The notes below the pieces were generated by a model. The model saw nothing but the letters and a program-made list of their open reading frames with translations. It was not told where the DNA came from and did no database searches. Source: Liolophura sinensis (Eukaryota > Mollusca > Polyplacophora > Chitonida > Chitonidae). Taken from it: a DNA stretch of 64,000 nucleotides. The stretch is from contig NC_088302.1 of the NCBI RefSeq assembly GCF_032854445.1, positions 9,295,338 through 9,359,337 on the forward strand, read 5' to 3'. Positions within the stretch are counted from its first letter, which is position 1; each line of letters starts with the position of its first letter. This document shows positions 56,406 through 64,000 of this stretch, piece by piece. The position numbers and the translations under genes were made by a program.

Positions 56406-59400
56406 GTGAGCTGGGGTGTGACGGGAAATCGACCCCGATTCGCGCACATTTTGTGGCGTACGTTTTCGCGCACTGTTGTTCACTCCTTGCCGGAGATGTG
56501 TTTTTACTGTGTGATGTGTTGAGCAATCAATTATCCAATTTCACAGTCACAGTTCACAACCACAGACTTGTCAGTGTCACTCACAATTTTTCAATCTACG
56601 ATATAGAATTAATGAACTGAAGAATATATGAAATAAAGGTACCATGTGCACCTTTGATGCCAGTGTTATAATTAAACCATATAGTGTCTTGAAAGAAAGT
56701 CCATAAAGCAAAGTATAGCCTGGTTTGGAAGTGGTTATTATCAATGAAACAAGGGCTTGTTTTTTGCATGGACTGTTAAATCTGGCTATACATGTTCCTG
56801 TTGGGGTTAAAGTATTAAAATGTTTTCCTGTTTTTCTTTGAATGTTTCACTATTTTCTATGTAACAAATACTGTTTTCCAACCTACGATATTCATTATGT
56901 GTTTTCCACACGAATATCACATACAGATGCCTGTGTTTGACTCTCACATGTTTCACAGTCACCACACTGATGTTATTTCAGCCTTACATACTAACCCCCA
57001 CCCTGTCTCTAGGCCTGCAGGTGGGTGGAGGTGGTAACCATAGCAACCTCATAGCTGTAACCAAGAGGATAGATCCACCCAGATCTGCCAAATCTGTCAG
57101 TACTAATGTAAGTGACTTAAAAACTTGTCTGACATGTAGTATAGTGCCACAAGGTAGTACAGTTCAGTTATGCTCTCTCTCTTCATAGACAGGTGTGAAG
57201 TCTGAAAATATAATCATTTACAGAAGTTACTATGTACTTTATACTCTATAAACTATGACAGTCTTCATCTCATCTACCTCTGTCACTCAACTGAACATGT
57301 ACTTGTGTGCTGTGTGTGGCCCACCTGTGTTCTGTATGTTTATCATCTGCGTGCTGTGTATGACTCATCTGTGTACTGTGTGTGACTCATCTGTCTGCTG
57401 TGTGTTGTTCATCTTTGTGCTGTGTGTGGGTCAGGTGTTCTGTATTTTCATCATCTGTGTATTGTGTGGGGCTCATCTGTGTGCTGTGTGTTACTCATCT
57501 ATGTACTGTGCGTGGCTCATCTGTATGCTATATTTGTGCTGTATGTGACTCATCTCTATAGTGTGTGTGGCTCATCTGTGTGCTACATTTGTACTGTGTG
57601 TCACCTTGCTGTGTGTGGCTCATCTGTGTGCTACATTTGTGCTGTGTGTGGCTGATCTGTGTGCTACATTTGTACTGTGTGTCACTTTGCTGTGTTCGGC
57701 TCATCTATGTGCTACATTTTTGCTGTGTGTGGCTTATCTGTGTACTGTGCGTTTAGGGATATGTGTGTTACATGCAGATCATGTTACTGTGTGTTTAATG
57801 GGAATCACAATCACATCGCATTTATCTGTAGTTCATCATGTTACAGGTTTGTGACCTCAAATTAAGAATGTAATTTACAAAAAAATAAAATGTTACTTTA
57901 TGCCAGTGTTATCATTAACATATACTTGCATGTTATTTATGATTTATAGCCAAATCACGATCATGTGATGATACAATCCAATGGCGATGTAAGAATGAGA
58001 CGTATCTCACAGTCAGAGCCTTTCCAGCTCAACCACTTTGCTGGTAAGTATAGCAACTAACGTCACTCACAGATCAGAAAGTTTTACCGCTCAGTGTAGT
58101 AAGTATGTGAGCAGTACCATTTTTAATATGCCATAAAATGTGTGAACAGAACTTTATGTTGATCGATTGTTTTACTTTTGTATGTACATGTTATACACTT
58201 TATGATTGTTCTGTTAAGGAGGCCATACCAGAGATTTGGGGGGGGGGGGGCAAAAAGTCAGCACAAATCCAGTTGAATCATTACTATTGTTTTAGAAATA
58301 ATCACCTTTCACAAAATATTAGCCTCATATGTGCATGTGTTATTGTTCAAAATCAGTGAAAAAGTTGCTAAAACTTTGAAGTGGGCCCATTATAACTTAT
58401 TCATATTCTAGAATCATTATAAATAGTACACCAGTCTAATATTTACTGAAAGGTAGTCATTTGAACTATTCTTGGCAAATACAGGAAATTCAAGATGATT
58501 AGCGAAATGCATATTTTGCCAAAAATCTCTGGTATAGCCTCTTTAATTAATAGTTCTTGTCTCAGCTTTTTGTATATATTTGCTTCTATTCACATTTTCT
58601 GTAGCTCTACAAGTATAGTTACATATATCTGTTTGATTGTTTTTTTTTTAGAATCAGAATGGACACATTAATGTGGTCAGGCTCATACATTTTAAACATT
58701 GTCAGCTTCACTGTTTGTTTGCACCAATATTACATGTACCTGTTATCCATGTGGCAATATCACATACCTGTTTTACCCATCTTACCATCTGCCTGTCTCC
58801 TTAAGACCGACTTTAACTTTACGTCACTGTTCATCAAAATGATTGTGCTGTGGCATAATTCCTACTTGTAACAGGAAAGTACCTGTCAAGACAGCTGTTT
58901 AACAAAAATGACAAGTTTTTGTAAGGTTTGAACCCAGGGGGCAGATGTTGTGGTCGTCTTACATACCTGAGAAAGGGACCAAGAGATGCATGAGAAGTGC
59001 TGTCAGAGTTCTCTCCCCTATACTGGCTGCTATACTGTGAATTGACAGGCTTCAAGCTCTGAGCAGTTTGATAGAAGCTGGGCATAGCATACTTTATTTC
59101 AGCAATGCTCTTCCCAGATTTCAGCTAAAGTTTGGCATATATAAAAATGCTCTTTCAGAAGCACATAAAGGCCGTATGATGTGGATGAATCATTTGAAAT
59201 GAAGCAGAATGTGTCACAAGAAAAATGATCAACTACATGTGAAAACAATATGTAAGATGACGTGTTTTAACTTTGTGCACATACAGCTGTACATACATGT
59301 ATTTAACGTCTTCTAGGTAATTACGAAGTGTCCATGAAAAACTTTACCACACTAGCAATGGCATCAAAGTTTTAGTATTTTAGTTCCACTTACCTCGAAT

Positions 59401-61802
59401 ACAAAGATGTGTCAATCTTCTCCAAAATCAACTTTGTTTTAAAAGCGTTTGTAGTCATATTGTTGGAGTCACAAACAAGGAAAACTATACACAGAGAATT
59501 AACACATACATGTGCATGTATTTAAGACTCAGATGAAAGGATCCCTACCAATGAAACTGAAAGTAATAATTATATTTTAGTTGCAGTCTATGTAACCAGC
59601 CCCATTGTCCACGCTAAATACATACATGTAGGGGACATGTGTGACTGATGAAACCAGGTATTCCATTACTTGTACTGGTAGTCAACACATTATGTATTCT
59701 GGACAGTTGACAGTTTGCCTCTACAGTACTCAGTATACACTCACTGGTGTTTAATCACCTGTAACCAACGTGTAATAATAATCCTATTATCCTACAATGT
59801 AACAGTGAGTCCATGTCTAGGTGCTCCCCATATTTTCAAGTACTGGTGTCATGAAGGATAATTATATAATAGCTGATTTGGTACATGTACATGCAAAGGG
59901 TTAAAGTGATTAGCTGTAATTGTGTGATTTACTACTGTAACTTTAGACTCTTTACAGGACTCAAATGAGACATATAGATATATCTTATCCTTAGAGATTG
60001 AGCGTTCCTATTTCTGTTCATTCACAAAAAGCAAACCAAAAAGTCAAATCAGATCTACACTAATTGGGTTTCCATTTGTCTAATGGATAATTTGAAACAG
60101 CCTACTGCCGTGGGAAAGGTGAAGGAAAAAAGTAAAGGGAGATATATTGAAACGTTTTGTGCACAAATACGTAAGCAGATTGAGCGGCCTGCTAATCTTA
60201 TATCTTATCATACATCACTGACACATTCTCACTTACTGGCAATCTCTAGAAATTCATATGAAATTACTGTTTATGAAATTGTACAATTTACTGTTACAGT
60301 CATTTATAAGTCCAAAAAGTTTATTACCATGGCACGTGTTCACCTCTCAAAGTACCACATATCAATTAAGACAGGATTACTGTTTTACCATTTGCTTACA
60401 CATATAGGTCATGCTAATAAGCGACTTACATAGTGTGTAGAAACATGTATCCAAATGCCTTTATAAAACTGAGACATGCTTATATGCGTTTTGTTGCATG
60501 AACTTCACATATCCCTTGGTAGCTTCAATCATAACACATTGATGCAGATTGCCTCAAAGTTTGAAGTCTGACAATGTCATGAGATGATCCCAGAAAACAT
60601 GCCTTAACAAACAATATCTTTAGTTTTTGGTCGGTTCCTTAAAGATATCAGCGGATTTTCTACTGGTAAACCATTTTGGATTATCCTGGCTTATCCTGAC
60701 CCCAGGTAATCCTATAATCCTTGTTACTGCTATTTAGCATAGTTAATGTTTAATAATGTACCTATACTTGCACATACATTGTACATACAATAGGCCTGCA
60801 GTAATTGCCACATATGCTCTCATTGAGAGCATTTCATGTACATGTAGTGCATGAGTTGTGCAGCGCTTTCACCTCAGTGAGGTATATGTTACACCTTGAT
60901 ACAGACTTTTCACTGTACAGATTGGATAATTGCATGGTGATTACAGCTGGAGAATGCATTTGTGAGCTTAAGTGAAGAGTGTAGCCTAAAGTAGCACGCT
61001 TCTCCATGTTTTATCCTGTATTAGGTATCGAAATTGGGAGTGGAGTTTTGTCTATTTGGCCTGACTGAAATCTGGTCATATGGAAAATGAATGGTGGTGG
61101 TACCTTGTGTGTTGAGGACAGTGTATAGATGTGGATGTGTGGGCATGGTTAACTTGTCAGCTGACTGCGTCCTTTATGTTAACTGCCTAGCGTTGGATTT
61201 CCATGTGCTTGTGCTCTTGTTTATAACACTGCTCAAAGTAAGTGACCAGTGACTGTGTTTACTGGCTGAAACCCTGATAGGGACACATAGTTATATGTGG
61301 TGTCATGTGTGGGTGTGACTGTCAGGGAGTGATTCATGATTAGCATCAGTTAAGCTTAGTACAACCGCTGTGACCAGTGAAAAAAGGCTACAAGGGATTC
61401 AGTTGATGTCACACAGAGCTTGATGTGACATTCATCCAAATAAGGCTGCTTGACCCGCAATGGTGTACGTTGGCGAGATGCCAGGTGGGGCACGTAAAGA
61501 TCAGCTGGATCAGGCCCGGATCCACATCCGCCTTCAGATCGCTCCTAGCTCTGCCCCACCCAGCCGATCTAAGCGTACATTTCTCTCCACAGAGAGGCTG
61601 CCCATTCACTATCGCCAGGGTAACAGTCTTGGCGTGACCCAGTTGGCGCAGGGTAAAAAAATCATCGTTCCTGCGACAGCATTTGCTCACGACCTCACAC
61701 ACACAGAGACGCTGAATGGAGGGGCAGATAACTCTGTGCACCCTTTTGCTCGCAGTTCGTCCGTGTCACCCAAATCTCACAAAGCACCTGTGTTTCTCCC
61801 AG
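56355..61802 (+). CDS. Unrecognised gene, 5' coding exons (continues past the window end)
   Basis: I do not recognise the product. Exon 1 (56355-56405) gives MSNYHNKPRGKLSSVKE; exon 2 (57021-57107) continues VGGGGNHSNLIAVTKRIDPP; exon 3 (57950-58043) gives HDHVMIQSNGDVRMRRIS and SQSEPFQLNHFAG. Phases agree (0, 0, then 1 out), all donors are strong (GTGAGC, GTAAGT, GTAAGT) and the acceptors fit. A fourth exon (61460-61802) starts with its own ATG and also ends in phase 1, so it looks like an alternative first coding exon joining the same downstream exon. The product is hydrophilic, basic and Ser-rich, with RRIS-type sites that basophilic kinases could phosphorylate. No membrane segment or signal peptide appears in this part. 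No further exon is visible before 64000. Confidence 0.7.
57021..57107 (+). CDS. Unrecognised gene, coding exon 2
   Basis: 29 codons, phase 0/0, after acceptor GCCTGCAG and before AAT|GTAAGT. Gly-rich start, then LIAVTKRIDPPRSAKSVSTN. A second AG 8 bases earlier would break the frame. Confidence 0.7.
57290..57760. repeat. TGTG-rich minisatellite in intron 2 of the unrecognised gene
   Basis: Degenerate units of 24-39 bp around TGTGTGTGGCTCATCTGTGT and GCTACATTTGTGCTGTG. Several overlapping Cys/Leu/Val-rich ORFs (57255-57865) arise from it and are not genes. Confidence 0.9.
57950..58043 (+). CDS. Unrecognised gene, coding exon 3
   Basis: 94 nt, phase 0 in and 1 out, acceptor TTTATAG, donor GCTG|GTAAGT. 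NGDVRMRRISQSEPFQLNHF has the look of a conserved phosphorylatable segment. Confidence 0.75.
58214..58546. mobile_element. TTAA-flanked TIR element (333 bp)
   Basis: TTAAGGAGGCCATACCAGAG at the left and TTAAAGAGGCTATACCAGAG read from the right on the other strand; both continue ATTT. No ORF. TTAA at each end suggests the target duplication. Contains a run of 13-14 G. Confidence 0.7.
61460..61802 (+). CDS. Unrecognised gene, probable alternative first coding exon
   Basis: 114 codons plus one base, from an ATG in good context (CGCAATGG, in-frame TGA nine bases upstream) to donor CCCAG|GTCAGT. Encodes MVYVGEMPGGARKDQLDQAR, then IHIRLQIAPSSAPPSRSKR, RLPIHYRQGNSLGVTQL and GKKIIVPATAF, and a Ser-rich end with SSSVSPKSHKAP. 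GC content and codon use are higher-order coding-like than the flanks. It could be the first exon of a separate gene. Confidence 0.65.
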
Positions 61803-62242
61803 GTCAGTGTCCTGTGATCTCATTGCATGTACTGTGAATATTTATTATGATGTTAATAAATTTTATCTTTTACAGCATAAAGAGCTACACTATTGTCAAA
61901 ATATCTGTGTCTTAAAACAAGGCTTAAATGACAAGGATTGAAATAGTTTCACTTGACGTATAGACACAAATGATGCCAACTGTATTTTGAAAAGCTGAGA
62001 ACATCTTTGTAGCAAATTACCTTACTGTACATGATGCCTGATTCAATATGGAGTAAAACACATCACATCAGACAAGTGTTAGGGAAACTGCCAAAGATTC
62101 TTATAGATGTTGAGTGTTGTTACTCATTATAAATTCTTTTGGACCATGGTATTTGCTCTATTTTGTAGGGTTTCTTTCTTCTAGTTTTAAAATTTAGAGA
62201 TGGGTTATATCAGCACACTGCAGATCAAAATGATCTACAATT

Positions 62243-62454
62243 ATAATTCTTCAACCTTTCACATGTTTGCGAGGTGTTTATTGAAGCATATTCTGAGGGC
62301 ATTAGTCTGTGTAGACTGATAAAATTATACTTTTTGTGAAGCCCTGAAATTGGCCAATCCAAACCATGGGGCTTTGTCTCCAAAATCAAATTAAAAATGT
62401 GCATAAATGACACTAAAAGTTGCTCTTTCATATTTGAAGAGGTTGAGGAATTAG
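62243..62454. mobile_element. Short TIR element, copy 7
   Basis: ATAATTCTTCAACCTTTC to AGGTTGAGGAATTAG; full-length match with copy 6, including AAAATTATACTTTTTGTGAA. Confidence 0.85.
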
Positions 62455-62908
62455 TCTATGTGATATTTGTGAAATTTGAATGTAAATTAACGATGTACGT
62501 ACACTGTAAATTGGTCTTCCTCACAATAATTTTGTCAGTGTATGTCAGTCAAAATATGGTTAAACACCATGTTGATTTGGAGAATATTACAGATATTTGT
62601 GTTACTTAAATCGTGGTAATTTGACCTGTACCATGCAGTCACACAGATATATATTCGTCTGTATACTACATGGAATCTTTCAAAGAAGTACATGTATAGC
62701 TTAGCTCTGAGATCGGTTAGCCATGTTCCCAGCTTAGCTGCCACATTGTTTGCTCTGAGATCAGTTAGCCATGTTCACAGCTTATCTTCCACATTAACCG
62801 CTCTGAACCGTTACATTCACTAACCTGGAACTCGGTCCTGTCACCTGTGCTGTCTCCAGAGGGCCAGCACTGAACACCACAAAAAGATGTGTCCCATGAT
62901 CTGAGAGC

Positions 62909-63334
62909 TATTCTGAATTCATATCACCTCATTATGTGAGAATAATAAAGACCATAACATCACCAATAGCGCATTCAAATCATGTGATTCTGTTGCTAGG
63001 GTGAACTCAGTTGCTCTTCCCAAAATTAAGATCAACTTTTTACACAATACAACTGATTATAGTTCATTTCTGTTCATTATGAACAAACAGATTTAAGTTA
63101 AAACTCCTAAACAATTTGTCAATCACCCTGCATATGGTGTACATATCATTGGTTTCATCGAAATCATTCCAAGAGTTGATCTTTTTGCGTATGATACTGA
63201 GTGCAGCCTACTCCAGTTGAAAATGGCGGTTAGCGAAGTTTGGCTTGCTGCTGATATAACACATACATTTGTGTTAATTGTGATGTTATGGTCTTTATTA
63301 TTCACGAATAACTAGGTGATATGAAGTAAGAATT
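62909..63334. mobile_element. Inverted-repeat element (about 425 bp)
   Basis: Left arm TTCATATCACCTCATTATG then GAATAATAAAGACCATAACA; right arm on the other strand TTCATATCACCTAGTTATT then GAATAATAAAGACCATAACA. Arms of about 50 bp. The 60-codon ORF inside (63123-63305) is not a transposase. Confidence 0.7.
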
Positions 63335-64000
63335 ACTGAAGGATTACAGAAAACATGTTTTTGTATCATAGAGCTTTGACATATTGAGGACAGCATGTTC
63401 CAGGGAAGTGAATGGAAGAGTGAATGAATTTGTGAACGCTATGCTGGGAATAATGAAACATATCTCAGATCTAATGTATAGCTGTGTCTTAAGTATCCAA
63501 GCATTGCTCAGGCAGGGCAATGTTTGAGTCTCAGTTTTTTGTAATCTATAATTAAAACAACATTCTTCAATAAAAAAAAAACAGGAAAACACTCGGCTAA
63601 AATTTATCACACATGTAGATTTATTTGGCCACAAATGTTTAATGTAAACTGATAATACATGTGCATGTGTGTACATTTAGCTGCATCTACAGTATAATTT
63701 GTGTTTCCCTGGTAACAACATTTATGCATGTATCTAGAGCTAATCTCCCAGTTTGCTTTTGCATGATGTACGGAAGTGTAGTGTTCTTATATCATTATGC
63801 ATACTCACCCATCCTACAGTTGTTTGTATGCTTATAGTTCTTTTGATGAATTTTCATTTGTTTTTTCTTTAATTATGAATAATTTTTCTTTAAGTGTATT
63901 TATCACATAAAGTAATAATATAAGATATATCGGGTGGGCGTAAGAAAATGCGCCATAATTTGATGCTGCATTGCTCCATTATCCTTTGTTCAAACCCTTT

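Larger units (their letters stand above)
56406..61459 (+). other. Introns of the unrecognised gene
   Basis: Intron 1 shows nothing. Intron 2 is mostly a TGTG-rich minisatellite (57290-57760). The stretch 58044-61459 holds a TTAA-flanked element (58214-58546) with a 13-14 base G run, a diverged repeat at 59100-59230, and ORF 60083-60433 without support. Confidence 0.55.
61803..64000 (+). other. 3' intronic end of the window
   Basis: Presumed intron of the gene running off the window. Holds a TIR element (62243-62454), a direct duplication of the words CTCTGAGATC.GTTAGCCATGTT near 62704-62772, and an inverted-repeat element (62909-63334). No exon seen. Confidence 0.5.

Noticed and set aside
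56140-56526. 128-codon minus-strand ORF
   Set aside because: Antisense to exon 1 of the plus-strand gene, no similarity, no splice context.
57255-57865. Cys-rich ORFs resembling a small secreted protein
   Set aside because: Product of the TGTG-rich minisatellite; the frames overlap and repeat with the DNA unit.
60083-60433. 116-codon plus-strand ORF, with AAG|GTGAAG after 12 codons
   Set aside because: As an alternative first exon it would leave in phase 0, while the neighbouring exons leave in phase 1; no similarity.

Overview
The window is nuclear DNA of an invertebrate animal, most likely a marine mollusc or another lophotrochozoan. It is AT-rich, its genes are split by long introns with GT/AG boundaries, it is full of ACATGTA-type words, and it carries many tRNA-derived SINE copies of a kind I associate with molluscan genomes. 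The species cannot be named from the sequence alone.

Layout: (1) 1-5891 is intergenic or 3' UTR sequence with SINE remains. (2) 5892-33806, minus strand: a complete PTPN9 (MEG2) gene, 12 coding exons, 699 codons, encoding a CRAL-TRIO/Sec14 lipid-binding domain joined to a tyrosine phosphatase domain. (3) 33807-34127 is a 321-bp head-to-head promoter. (4) 34128-41992, plus strand: a UBE2R/CDC34-type ubiquitin-conjugating enzyme in 5 exons, with an apparent one-base deletion in exon 4. (5) 41993-46635 is convergent 3' UTR and intergenic DNA. (6) 46636-55263, minus strand: a complete 10-exon GALT gene (354 aa). (7) 55264-56354 is a second head-to-head spacer. (8) From 56355 to beyond the window end, plus strand: the 5' coding exons of an unrecognised gene, with a probable second start exon at 61460-61802.

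The three recognised genes are housekeeping genes: membrane-traffic phosphatase, ubiquitin E2 and the Leloir pathway enzyme. They do not form one pathway. UBE2R2 and GALT both lie on human 9p13.3, so their adjacency may be old synteny.

The rest is repeats: five minisatellites (four in introns, one straddling a splice site), three or more SINE families, a short TIR element family with at least seven copies, two TTAA-flanked TIR elements and two long inverted-repeat elements. I found no rRNA, no CRISPR array, no retrovirus-like element and no prokaryote-type system. The most unusual structure is the 76-bp minisatellite at 23034-23790, whose unit is a duplicated intron/exon boundary of PTPN9, so that it lays out a row of decoy splice acceptors.
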